The position numbers and the translations under genes were made by a program. The notes beneath the pieces were generated by a model. That model was given only the letters and a program-made list of their open reading frames with translations. It did not search any database and was not told the DNA's origin. This document shows positions 35,922-44,639 of a stretch of DNA of 64,000 nucleotides, one piece after another; positions within the stretch are counted from its first letter, which is position 1, and every line of letters starts with the position of its first letter. Source of the DNA: Segatella oris (GTDB taxonomy: Bacteria; Bacteroidota; Bacteroidia; Bacteroidales; Bacteroidaceae); the NCBI RefSeq assembly GCF_900637655.1, contig NZ_LR134384.1, positions 2,108,001-2,172,000 on the forward strand. The letters run 5' to 3'.

Positions 35922-38900
35922 ATGCAAAAAAAATTGCATTTATTATTGGCGCTGATGTTGTTCTTTGCAACATCCCTCATGGCGCAAGTAACAACATCAG
36001 GCATTAACGGTAAGGTTGTCGCTGCCGGAGAAACAATTATCGGAGCTACAGTGACAGCTGTTCACGTTCCTTCAGGAACAACCTACAATGCTGTTACCAA
36101 CACCAATGGTCGTTACACCATTCAAGGTATGCGTGTAGGAGGCCCTTACACCATTACGATCTCCTACATCGGATTTAAAGATGAGGTAAAGAAAAACATC
36201 AGCCTCACCCTCGGTGAAAGCTCTGTTATCAATGCAGATCTGAAAGAAGACGAGCATACACTTGGCGAAGTCATTGTTTCGGGTGTGGCAGGAAAGGGCG
36301 GCATGGGTGCTGCTTCAAACTTCAATCAAAGACAGATTGACAATGCACCCTCCATTGACCGTAACATCTATGATGTTGCAAAGCTGTCTCCGTTGGTGAA
36401 TACTTCCAAAATCGGCGGTATTTCTATTGCGGGATCAAACAACCGTTTCAACTCTTTCCAGATTGACGGTATGGTCAGCAACGATGTGTTTGGTTTGGCA
36501 AGCTCGGGCACAAACGGTGGTCAGACGGGCACCAACCCTATCTCCATGGATGCCATTGAGCAGATACAGATTGTTGCTTCACCTTTTGATGTGAGACAGG
36601 GCGGCTTTACCGGTGGTGGTATTAACGCCATTACAAAGTCCGGTACAAATAAATTCCACGCGTCAGCCTATACCTATTATACCGATGAAAACCTTTATGG
36701 TCGTTGGAACCAGAAGTTGGATAAGAGCGAAAAATTAGGCAAACAGTCTACCAAGACCATTGGTGGTTCTGTGTCAGGTGCATTTGTAAAAGATAAGTTG
36801 TTCTTCTTCACAAACGTTGAATACAAGAAGAATTCCTATCCAAGTTCTATCTATCCGGGCTATGCCTCTGATTATATCACTGAAGCAGAAGCAAAGCAGA
36901 TTGCTGACGCTTACTACAAATACACCGGCGTGAGAGAGACATACGGCAGAAGGGACCTGAATTCCCGTTCTGTTTCTGCTTTGACCCGTTTGGACTGGAA
37001 CATTGATGATTACAACAAATTCACCTTCCGTTATCAGTTAAACGACTCTTACAAGGAAGTCTTCGGCGTGAATTCCAAGACCTATATGTTCAACAAGAGT
37101 GGTTACACCATGAATAACCGCACGAACTCTTTCGTTGCAGAATTGAACTCACGCATTGGCGATGCTCTTTACAATGAGGCACGTATCGGTGCATCTTTCG
37201 TACGTGATAACCGCGGTATAGACTATTCTGCACCTAACGTAACCATTGACGGTCTTGGTCATAAGGGTGGTATGAGAGCCTACATCGGAACAGAATACTC
37301 TTCAGGTGCAAACTACCTCAATCAAGACATCTACACTATTGAAGACAACCTGAGTTGGACTTTGGGCAACCATAATATCACTTTCGGTACACACAATGAG
37401 TTCTATCACTTGCAGAACCTGTTTATTCAGGCCAACACCGGTGCATATTACTATAATTCTTTGGCCGACTTCTTAAACGATAAAGCATGGAAATTCGCCT
37501 ATAACTATTCTGATGTAGCGCTGACGGGCACCACCAAGTGGTCTGGAGTCGTAGAAGCTGCACAGTGGGCATTCTATGTTCAGGACAAATGGGACATCAA
37601 CAACAACCTGAACCTTACCTATGGTCTGCGTCTGGACATTCCAATGAGTATGAACCATCCTACAAGTAACCCCGACTTCAACAGCAGTGCTTACGCTACC
37701 AACAATAATGTAGCCGTGGGCGATGTGCCATCTACCAAGATCATGTGGTCGCCACGTGTAGGTTTCCGTTGGTATACCAACGACAGTCACAGCATATTGT
37801 TCCGTGGAGGTGTAGGTCTGTTTACAGGTCGTGTGCCTTTTGTTTGGTTGTCTAACGCATGGAACAACACCGGTGTAGAGATGAAGGGAACAACCATTCA
37901 GACTGCAGGAAGCGTTCCTTCGTTGCAGCATTATGGCACAGATGCATACGCTGCAGCAATGTCTGCACCCGGAGGTGCATCCAAACCAACTATCAACACC
38001 ATCAGCAAGAGCTTCAAGTATCCGCAGGTGTTCCGTGCAAACTTGGCTATGGAGACTATGCTTCCCGGCGATATCAAGATGACTCTTGAAGGTCTTTACT
38101 CAAAAACGCTGAACAATGTATGGTTTGATAACCTTGCATTGAAATCTGATGGAACAACCTATGCCGTTGATCCAACAGTACCTTCTTCTGCAACTCCTCA
38201 CTTTAAGGCTAATGCCGGAGACTATTATGCTATTATCAATCTGAGAAATACCAATAAGGGTTACAGCTACAGTGCAAGCGCTACACTTGAAAAGAACTTT
38301 GCATGGGGTCTCGACTTGATGGCAAGCTACACCTTCGGTCACTCTTATTCTGTAAACGATGGCACGTCTTCTGTTGCATATTCTAACTGGAAATACAACT
38401 ATTGTGTTGACCCAACCAACAGAAATGAGATTGCAAAATCAATGTTTGATATTCCTCATCGCGTGCTGGCAGTAGCTTCTTACACTACTCCGAAGTATGG
38501 AAACGGCCACTTTGCAACTAATATTTCTCTTACTTACAATGGCAATTCCGGGCAGCACTACAGCTTGACAATGAAAGAGGAAGCCGACTTCAACGGAGAT
38601 TCTCAAAAAGGTAACACCCTACTCTATGTTCCTACAGAAGATGAACTTGCTAAGATGAACTTCAAAACTCCTGCTGACAGAGAAGCATTCGGCAATTGGA
38701 TCAACAGCCATGACTTTGCCAAGAAGAACAGAGGAAAGTATTCTAAGCGCAATGCAGCAACTGCTCCATGGGAGAACCGCTTCAACCTACACTTTGCAGA
38801 AAGCTTCTTCTATCTGAAAGAACGTGGAAGCAAGGTCGAGCTGACTTTCGACATAGAGAACTTCGCCAATCTGCTGAACCACAATTGGGGTACAAGTTAC

Positions 38901-39056
38901 GAATCAGCTTACAGTGAAACAATTCTCAAAGTGGAGAAACTGACCAAGTCGGGCAATGATTATGTTCCAACTTATTCATTCCTTGGCTATGGCCCAAGCA
39001 AGAGCGACATCTTCAGCCGCTGGCATATGCAGCTTGGTCTTCGCGTGACATTCTAA
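35922..39056 (+). CDS. Oar-like TonB-dependent outer-membrane receptor
   Basis: A 1044-residue protein with a signal peptide (KKLHLLLALMLFFATSLMAQ), a carboxypeptidase-regulatory-like beta-sandwich (SGINGKVVAAGETIIGATVTA ... YTITISYIGFKDE, residues about 27-105), a plug domain (QIDNAPSIDRNIYDVAKLSP ... DAIEQIQIVASPFDVRQGG) and a long beta-barrel ending in FSRWHMQLGLRVTF. The plug motif TGGGINAITKSGTN is typical of Oar/OmpA-related TonB receptors. No SusD partner follows, which separates it from glycan-uptake SusC proteins. Substrate unknown; peptide or protein-related ligands are known for some relatives. Confidence 0.9.
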   Translation: MQKKLHLLLALMLFFATSLMAQVTTSGINGKVVAAGETIIGATVTAVHVPSGTTYNAVTNTNGRYTIQGMRVGGPYTITISYIGFKDEVKKNISLTLGESSVINADLKEDEHTLGEVIVSGVAGKGGMGAASNFNQRQIDNAPSIDRNIYDVAKLSPLVNTSKIGGISIAGSNNRFNSFQIDGMVSNDVFGLASSGTNGGQTGTNPISMDAIEQIQIVASPFDVRQGGFTGGGINAITKSGTNKFHASAYTYYTDENLYGRWNQKLDKSEKLGKQSTKTIGGSVSGAFVKDKLFFFTNVEYKKNSYPSSIYPGYASDYITEAEAKQIADAYYKYTGVRETYGRRDLNSRSVSALTRLDWNIDDYNKFTFRYQLNDSYKEVFGVNSKTYMFNKSGYTMNNRTNSFVAELNSRIGDALYNEARIGASFVRDNRGIDYSAPNVTIDGLGHKGGMRAYIGTEYSSGANYLNQDIYTIEDNLSWTLGNHNITFGTHNEFYHLQNLFIQANTGAYYYNSLADFLNDKAWKFAYNYSDVALTGTTKWSGVVEAAQWAFYVQDKWDINNNLNLTYGLRLDIPMSMNHPTSNPDFNSSAYATNNNVAVGDVPSTKIMWSPRVGFRWYTNDSHSILFRGGVGLFTGRVPFVWLSNAWNNTGVEMKGTTIQTAGSVPSLQHYGTDAYAAAMSAPGGASKPTINTISKSFKYPQVFRANLAMETMLPGDIKMTLEGLYSKTLNNVWFDNLALKSDGTTYAVDPTVPSSATPHFKANAGDYYAIINLRNTNKGYSYSASATLEKNFAWGLDLMASYTFGHSYSVNDGTSSVAYSNWKYNYCVDPTNRNEIAKSMFDIPHRVLAVASYTTPKYGNGHFATNISLTYNGNSGQHYSLTMKEEADFNGDSQKGNTLLYVPTEDELAKMNFKTPADREAFGNWINSHDFAKKNRGKYSKRNAATAPWENRFNLHFAESFFYLKERGSKVELTFDIENFANLLNHNWGTSYESAYSETILKVEKLTKSGNDYVPTYSFLGYGPSKSDIFSRWHMQLGLRVTF

Positions 39057-39090
39057 ATCATCTTCTACAGACTGATTTACATATAAAAAC

Positions 39091-39122
39091 AAGGTAATCT
39101 CTTCGGGGATTACCTTTTTTTT
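39091..39122 (+). terminator. terminator of the Oar-like receptor gene
   Basis: AAGGTAATC (39091-39099) pairs with GATTACCTT (39108-39116), running into an 8-T tract. Confidence 0.93.
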
Positions 39123-39124
39123 AT

Positions 39125-39132
39125 TAACTTTG
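39125..39132 (+). promoter_or_regulatory. -7 box of the cupin gene
   Basis: TAACTTTG, placed 3 bp after the T-tract of the preceding terminator, so the -33 region lies within the terminator hairpin. Confidence 0.6.
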
Positions 39133-39156
39133 CCCAAATCAAACAACACATAGAAC

Positions 39157-39489
39157 ATGATTATTGATTTCAAAGATATAGCTGAAGTGAGGATTAACGG
39201 CTTCAAGGGCGGACAAGGCGAACTCGACACGCGCAACTTTGCCGACGAAAAGGTAAAAATAATGAAGAGTATTCTCAAGCCTGGAGCCAGCAGTGGCCTC
39301 CACACCCATGAGGGGAACTGCGAAGTGATGTATATCCTCAAGGGCGAACTCACGTATCATTACGACGGTAAGACAGAGGTGGCGCACGCAGGACAGGTGC
39401 ATTATTGTCCGATGAACCACAATCATTATTTTGAAAATCTCACCACTGAAGATGCAGAATACTTGGCCATTGTCCCTGAACATCATTAA
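39157..39489 (+). CDS. cupin-domain protein
   Basis: A 110-residue single-domain cupin. The metal-binding motif 1 is seen as GLHTHEGNCEVMYILKGEL and motif 2 as HYCPMNHNHYFEN, giving His and Glu ligands. Such proteins bind a metal and may be isomerases, dioxygenases or sugar-binding proteins; the reaction cannot be told. It lies 11 bp before coaW, with its own promoter, suggesting a small operon. Confidence 0.85.
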   Translation: MIIDFKDIAEVRINGFKGGQGELDTRNFADEKVKIMKSILKPGASSGLHTHEGNCEVMYILKGELTYHYDGKTEVAHAGQVHYCPMNHNHYFENLTTEDAEYLAIVPEHH

Positions 39490-39500
39490 TTCCTGACCAC

Positions 39501-40328
39501 ATGAGCATTGTTATTGGTATAGATGTAGGCATCAGTACAACGAAAATCGTAGGTGTCAACGAGCAAGGAGTGGTGACAAATCCCTTCCGCATCAAGGCCA
39601 CCGACCCCATCACCTCACTTTATGGAGCCTTTGGGAAGTATCTTCACGACAATAAAATCAAACTCGAAGAGGTCGAGCAGATTATGCTTACAGGCGTTGG
39701 TTCGGCCTATATCGATGAAGACATCTACGGACGTCCAACGGGCAAGGCACAGGAGTTTATTGCCGATGGATTAGGTGCACGCTATGAAAGCAAACTCAAA
39801 CGCATGATTGTTGTCAGCATGGGAACAGGCACAAGTCTTGTCAAATGCGATGGCAACGACATACGCCATATCGGTGGTATAGGCATTGGAGGAGGGACAC
39901 TTCAAGGCCTTAGCCGTATCATGCTCAAGACGGATGACATCAGACAGGTGGCGAGTTTGGCCATGAATGGCGACATTTCGAAAATCAATCTGCTCATCGG
40001 TGACATCAGTGCCAAACCGCTTCCGGGACTTCCCATGAATGCCACGGCAAGTCTTTTCAGCAATGCCAAGACCAATGCCACACGCGAAGATATCGCTATC
40101 GGACTCATCCATATGGTGCTTCAAGCCGTAGGTTCAAGTACAATTCTCAGCAGCTTGGAAAGCGGCATCAAGGACTTTGTGCTCATTGGCAACCTCACTC
40201 TGCTGCCTCAATGCAAGGATGTTTTCCCCGCAATGGAGAAACTTTACGGCGTCCATTTCCGCATTCCGAAATACAGCGAGTTCTGTACAGCTATCGGGGC
40301 TGCCCTATCCTACATCCAAGAACGATAG
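39501..40328 (+). CDS. coaW: type II pantothenate kinase
   Basis: A 275-residue ASKHA-fold kinase for the first step of coenzyme A synthesis. The phosphate-binding motif is VIGIDVGISTTKIVGV; other landmarks are TGVGSAYI, VVSMGTGTSLV, GGIGIGGGTLQGLSRIML and the C-terminal TAIGAALSYI. This is the eukaryote/Staphylococcus-like type II family and not CoaA or CoaX. The gene is followed closely by a GHL10-type hydrolase gene with no functional link apparent. Confidence 0.9.
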   Translation: MSIVIGIDVGISTTKIVGVNEQGVVTNPFRIKATDPITSLYGAFGKYLHDNKIKLEEVEQIMLTGVGSAYIDEDIYGRPTGKAQEFIADGLGARYESKLKRMIVVSMGTGTSLVKCDGNDIRHIGGIGIGGGTLQGLSRIMLKTDDIRQVASLAMNGDISKINLLIGDISAKPLPGLPMNATASLFSNAKTNATREDIAIGLIHMVLQAVGSSTILSSLESGIKDFVLIGNLTLLPQCKDVFPAMEKLYGVHFRIPKYSEFCTAIGAALSYIQER

Positions 40329-40357
40329 CACATGCTCTGCAATCCTATCTACCTGAC

Positions 40358-41977
40358 ATGAGAATGAATAAGAAACTTCTTTTTTCCCTGCTTTTTCTTT
40401 GTACGCTCTTACACGCTCTCCAGGCCCAGCCCAAACGCGAAGTGAGGGCCGTCTGGCTGACAACTATCGGCGGACTTGACTGGCCACACAACTATTCCCA
40501 GCACAAGTTGTCAATGGAAAAGCAAAAACAGGAACTTCGAAATATCCTCAACAAACTCCAGAAGGCAGGCATCAACACCGTGCTTTTGCAGACACGCATC
40601 CGTGGAACGGTCATCTATCCGTCTGACTATGAGCCTTGGGACGGTTGCTTGAGTGGCTTTCCCGGTACCTCACCGGGCTACGATGCACTTCAGTTTGCCA
40701 TTGAGGAATGCCACAAACGAGGCATGGAACTCCATGCCTGGGTAGTCACTATTCCCGTAGGAAAGTGGAATACTTTGGGCTGCAAACGCCTGCGACAACG
40801 CTTTCCCAACCTTATCGTGAAGATTGGAGAAGACGGATATATGAACCCCGAAAAGTCACAAACAGGTGACTATCTCTCACAGATTTGCCGGGAAATCACC
40901 GAACGCTACGACATCGACGGTATCCACTTAGACTATATCCGCTATCCTGAAACATGGAAAATCAAGGTCAGCGGTGACCAAGGACGAGCCTATATCACGG
41001 GCATTGTGACAAAGATTCATGATGCCGTGAAGTCTGTAAAGCCGTGGGTGAAGATGAGTTGTTCACCCATTGGAAAAGCTGATGATCTGGCAAGATACTG
41101 GAGTCATGGCTGGAATGCACGCACCAAAGTGTTGCAGGATGCCCAGAACTGGCTGCGCGACGGACTGATGGATGAACTCTTCCCCATGATGTATTTCAAG
41201 GACAACAACTTCTACCCGTTTGCCATAGACTGGCAGGAACAGTCGCAAGGAAAAATCATTGTGCCCGGTCTCGGCATCTATTTCATGTCGCCACGTGAAA
41301 AGAATTGGAGCCTCATGGATATCACCCGCGAAATGCATGTCACGCGCTCTTTAGGCATGGGACACGCCTTTTTCCGAAGCAAGTTCTTCACCGATAACCT
41401 CAAAGGTATCTATGATGCTGTCCTCAACGACATTGACAGGCAACCCGCACTCGTGCCTGCAATGACATGGGCCAACGCCACAAAACCACAGAAGCCGACC
41501 CTTCTTGCTGTGAAGAACGACCGCATTGAATGGCGGAAATGCAACGGACTCACCTATAATATATACAGCAGCCACACGTGGCCTGTTGACATTTCAAAGG
41601 CCGAAAACCTGATGCTTGGCCGCCAGGAAATTGGTTGTCTCACCATTCCCGATGATCCTTCGCATTATTATGCCATTACTGCCATGGACAGATATGGTAA
41701 CGAAAGCGAAGAAGTGCAATGCCAGAACCGAACCAAAGAGAGCCACAACAAACTCATTCCCAATGACGGCAAGCGCGCCATTCTGCCCGAGTGGACCCGT
41801 GAAAACGATGGTCTCATCATGCTCAGCGACCTGCATGGCAACCTCATCCGACGCTTGCCACACCGTGAAAACACGGTGAACATCGAGCAGGTGGCCAATG
41901 GTTTCTACCAATTGCGAAGCCTCAACGAAAAAGGCATAAGCCACAGGTTGGGATATATCATGGTGAAAAGATTTTAG
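40358..41977 (+). CDS. GHL10 (DUF187/YddW-like) family glycoside hydrolase-like protein
   Basis: A 539-residue secreted protein with a signal peptide (MNKKLLFSLLFLCTLLHALQAQ). The TIM-barrel GHL10 domain follows: REVRAVWLTTIGGLDWP, NTVLLQTRIRGTVIYPS, YDIDGIHLDYIRYPE and DGLMDELFPMMYFKDNNFYP. The C-terminal 150 residues are a beta-sandwich-like region that may bind carbohydrate or act as a sorting region (ends GYIMVKRF). Relatives act on cell-wall or polysaccharide substrates; the activity here is not proven. The start at 40358 gives the best signal peptide; 40364 is an alternative. Confidence 0.86.
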   Translation: MRMNKKLLFSLLFLCTLLHALQAQPKREVRAVWLTTIGGLDWPHNYSQHKLSMEKQKQELRNILNKLQKAGINTVLLQTRIRGTVIYPSDYEPWDGCLSGFPGTSPGYDALQFAIEECHKRGMELHAWVVTIPVGKWNTLGCKRLRQRFPNLIVKIGEDGYMNPEKSQTGDYLSQICREITERYDIDGIHLDYIRYPETWKIKVSGDQGRAYITGIVTKIHDAVKSVKPWVKMSCSPIGKADDLARYWSHGWNARTKVLQDAQNWLRDGLMDELFPMMYFKDNNFYPFAIDWQEQSQGKIIVPGLGIYFMSPREKNWSLMDITREMHVTRSLGMGHAFFRSKFFTDNLKGIYDAVLNDIDRQPALVPAMTWANATKPQKPTLLAVKNDRIEWRKCNGLTYNIYSSHTWPVDISKAENLMLGRQEIGCLTIPDDPSHYYAITAMDRYGNESEEVQCQNRTKESHNKLIPNDGKRAILPEWTRENDGLIMLSDLHGNLIRRLPHRENTVNIEQVANGFYQLRSLNEKGISHRLGYIMVKRF

Positions 41978-41985
41978 CCAAAACA

Positions 41986-42017
41986 TTTGGTCGGTCAGCA
42001 AAAACAGATTAACTTTG
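41986..42017 (+). promoter_or_regulatory. promoter of the ribE leader transcript
   Basis: TTTG (41986-41989) and TAACTTTG (42010-42017) with a 20-bp spacer. It begins a leader of about 265 nt before ribE. Confidence 0.8.
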
Positions 42018-42063
42018 CAATAGTGGAATAACGCTTTATCGCATTATCAATAAGAAAACATAT

Positions 42064-42262
42064 TGGGGGTTGTGTCGGTTTGATCGGGATACTCATCAAA
42101 TAAATTCGAAAACCGAGGAAGCTTCTCTTGTTAATGGCGGGCCACATAAACTTCAACGAAGCTAAGCCTTCAGGCCGGTGGATTACAAAGACGGAGAGCT
42201 CTCAACTATTGAAATGCTCGGAGTTTCATCACATCATCGAGCAACCCCTTTTTCTTCTTTTC
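42064..42262 (+). ncRNA. candidate structured RNA in the ribE leader
   Basis: GGGGGTTG (42065-42072) pairs with CAACCCCT (42242-42249), closing a region that contains hairpins TCGGTTT/AAACCGA (42075-42081 with 42110-42116), a competing TTTGAT/ATCAAA (42079-42084 with 42095-42100), AGCTTC/GAAGCT (42120-42125 with 42158-42163) and CCAC/GTGG (42142-42145 with 42178-42181). A T-rich stretch follows the closing helix. It could be a stand-alone RNA of about 200 nt or a regulatory leader of ribE. The conserved FMN riboswitch words are not present. Confidence 0.5.
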
Positions 42263-42286
42263 ATTAAAAGTATAAAATTCAAACCT

Positions 42287-42886
42287 ATGTTCAGTGGTAT
42301 CGTTGAAGAAATGGCTACACTTGTAGCGATGACGAAAGATAAAGAAAACATTGACTTCACGCTGAAATGCTCGTTCACAGACGAACTGAAGATTGACCAG
42401 AGCATCGCTCACAACGGTGTCTGCCTCACAGTGGTAAGCATGGAGAACGACACCTACACGGTGACGGCGATGAAAGAGACCCTCGACCGCTCCAATCTCG
42501 GCCTGCTTCAAATAGGCGATAAGATCAACATCGAACGTTCAATGCTCATGAACGGACGCCTCGACGGACACATCGTGCAAGGCCATGTAGACCGGACTGC
42601 CAAATGCATTGGCATGCGTGATGCCGACGGAAGCACCTATTTCACCTTTGAATATCCACTTGATAAGGCCATGGCCAAGAAGGGATACTTCACGGTTGAC
42701 AAGGGTTCGGTTACGGTAAACGGAGTTTCTCTCACGGTCTGTGAGCCTACAGAAAACACATTTACGGTGGCCATTATCCCCTATACGCGTGCCAACACCA
42801 ATTTCCATGACATTCAGGTAGGCAGTGTTGTCAACATAGAGTTCGACATTCTCGGAAAGTATATCGCACGGTTGCAGACCCTGTAA
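42287..42886 (+). CDS. ribE: riboflavin synthase, alpha chain
   Basis: A 199-residue enzyme that dismutates two lumazine molecules into riboflavin and a pyrimidine. The start MFSGIVEEMATL is the classic N-terminus. The two homologous lumazine-binding repeats are seen in SIAHNGVCLTVVSM / RLDGHIVQGHVDRTAKC and GSVTVNGVSLTVCEP / FTVAIIPYTRANTNF. The frame is open upstream to 42128 but this lies in the structured leader. It is monocistronic, with a long leader and repeat array D downstream. Confidence 0.96.
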   Translation: MFSGIVEEMATLVAMTKDKENIDFTLKCSFTDELKIDQSIAHNGVCLTVVSMENDTYTVTAMKETLDRSNLGLLQIGDKINIERSMLMNGRLDGHIVQGHVDRTAKCIGMRDADGSTYFTFEYPLDKAMAKKGYFTVDKGSVTVNGVSLTVCEPTENTFTVAIIPYTRANTNFHDIQVGSVVNIEFDILGKYIARLQTL

Positions 42887-43263
42887 GTAGGCCCAAGGAG
42901 TGCTCCTCCTATCCTGTCTATTCATCCGATAAGCTCCATCAGGTTTCATCTTCTTTCTGAAAGCGAAACCTGCCGGCAAAGAAAGCATTCTGATTTGCGT
43001 CAGTTTACCGTGTAAGATGACGCAGATTACCACGTATTCTGACGCAGATTGCAGTGTCACTTGAGGCAGATTGCAGTATCACTTGACGCAAATGGCATGA
43101 TGAAATGCCTTGAATGGTGAACACAGAGGCCGCCTCTAAGGGTGCAACGGGCAATGGGAAACTAAATAATGTTAATAATATAGCCTGTCCGTAAACTTTT
43201 TATCCGCAAATAAGTCTATACGTATATGAATTTTTGTAATCAGAAATAAAATTGAGACTGAAT
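42887..43263. other. intergenic region between ribE and the TolC-family gene
   Basis: About 375 bp. It contains 22-bp repeat array D (42996-43105) and an AT-rich promoter-like region (43160-43260) without a clear TAnnTTTG box. No gene is visible. Confidence 0.65.
42996..43105. repeat. 22-bp tandem repeat array D
   Basis: Five units in exact 22-bp phase start at 42996, 43018, 43040, 43062 and 43084. The first carries the inverse 7-mer TGCGTCA and the rest TGACGCA or TGAGGCA. Units 3 and 4 differ at only two positions (GCAGATTGCAGTGTCACT against GCAGATTGCAGTATCACT), suggesting recent duplication. Confidence 0.92.
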
Positions 43264-44607
43264 ATGGATATGAATTTGAGACATCTTGTCATCGCAGCTG
43301 CATGCGTGGCACTCCCTGTACAACTCTCAGCAAAAAGCTGGACATTGAAAGCCTGTATTGACTATGCAATGCAGAATAACATCACGCTTCAGAAAAACCG
43401 TTTGACGAAAGTGTCAGCCACAGAAGATATCAAGGAGAGCCAGGCTGCCCTCCTGCCCTCGCTTTCTTTCTCCACTTCGCAGAATGTTTCCTACAATCCC
43501 TGGCCTCAATCCAACAGCTCTATTGTTGCAGGAAACCGCGTGCAGAGCAGTGTCGACAAAGCATATTACAATGGCAGTTATTCGCTCAGCACAAACTGGA
43601 CGGTGTGGAACGGTAACCGCAACCACAATCAAGTGAAGCTGAACAAATATGCCGAACAGCAGGCCGACCTCACCGTTGCAACCTATGCCAACTCACTGAC
43701 CGAACAGATTTCACAGCTCTTCGTACAGATTTTATACTCTGATGAGGCTATCAAGGTGAACCGGGAAAGCCTTGCCACAAGCACGAAAAACGAGGAACGG
43801 GGCAAGGAAATGTTCAATGTCGGCAAGATGAGCAAGGCTGATTTGGCACAACTTACCGCACAACGGGCACAAGACGAGTATGCCGTTGTGCAGGCAGAAA
43901 GCAATCTGAAAGAATACAAACGCCAACTGAAACAGCTGCTTCAACTGACAAATGGTGAGGACTTTGATGTCACTGTGCCCGAGACCACCGATGAAATGGC
44001 CTTGGAACAGATACCTACACTCAACAGCGTTTACGACCAGGCAGTGGCTATGCGCCCTGAAATCAAGAATGCAGAATTAGGTGTTGAAAGCAGCGAACTC
44101 AACATCAAGATAGCCAAGGCACTGCGCTTGCCCACCGTGGGCGTGTCTGCAGGCGTGAGCACCAATACCACCTCAATGAACAAGAGCGGTTGGGACAGGC
44201 AGATGAAAAACAACTTCACATTAGGCGGAGGCATTAATATCAGTGTGCCACTCTTTGACAACCGACAGGCTAAGACAGCCGTCACCAAAGCCCAGATACA
44301 GCGACAGAACTATCTGCTCGACTTGAAAGACAAACAGACGGCACTCTACTCCGCCATTGAGAACTATTGGTTGCAGGCCAACAACAATCAAAGCATGTTC
44401 AAAAGTGCAAGGATAAGCACTGAAAGTGCTAAGGAAAGCTATAATCTGCTGAGTGAACAGTTCAGACTTGGACTGAAGAATATCGTCGAATTAATGAACG
44501 GAAAGGATCAATTACTGAAAGCAGAGCAGAACGAACTGCAAAGCAAATATCTGGCAATCCTCAACATCAACATGCTCAAGTTTTATGAAAAAGGAAGCAT
44601 AAAATAG
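43264..44607 (+). CDS. TolC-family outer-membrane efflux protein
   Basis: A 447-residue protein with a signal peptide (LRHLVIAAACVALPVQLSA) followed by the TolC/OEP double repeat of long helices: WTLKACIDYAMQNNITLQ begins the first, RPEIKNAELGVESSELNIKIAK begins the second, and the C-terminal SEQFRLGLKNIVELMNGKDQLLKAEQNEL is typical. It forms an outer-membrane channel for a tripartite efflux pump or type I secretion. No pump or adaptor gene lies beside it in the window. The start was set at the ATG 43264; a TTG lies upstream and 43270 is another option. Confidence 0.9.
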   Translation: MDMNLRHLVIAAACVALPVQLSAKSWTLKACIDYAMQNNITLQKNRLTKVSATEDIKESQAALLPSLSFSTSQNVSYNPWPQSNSSIVAGNRVQSSVDKAYYNGSYSLSTNWTVWNGNRNHNQVKLNKYAEQQADLTVATYANSLTEQISQLFVQILYSDEAIKVNRESLATSTKNEERGKEMFNVGKMSKADLAQLTAQRAQDEYAVVQAESNLKEYKRQLKQLLQLTNGEDFDVTVPETTDEMALEQIPTLNSVYDQAVAMRPEIKNAELGVESSELNIKIAKALRLPTVGVSAGVSTNTTSMNKSGWDRQMKNNFTLGGGINISVPLFDNRQAKTAVTKAQIQRQNYLLDLKDKQTALYSAIENYWLQANNNQSMFKSARISTESAKESYNLLSEQFRLGLKNIVELMNGKDQLLKAEQNELQSKYLAILNINMLKFYEKGSIK

Positions 44608-44639
44608 GAAAAAGCCATCGCATAAAGCCCCTTGTTTCA

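Noticed and set aside
35922..39056. SusC-type glycan importer
   Set aside because: No SusD gene follows, and the plug/N-domain pattern is Oar-like.
42064..42262. tmRNA
   Set aside because: The 5' part (GGGGGTTG ... CGGGAT) vaguely resembles a tmRNA 5' end, but there is no tRNA-like 3' end with CCA, no T-arm word and no tag reading frame with stop.
42018..42286. FMN riboswitch
   Set aside because: The position before ribE invites it, but the conserved core words of the RFN element are not visible; kept only as an unclassified structured leader.
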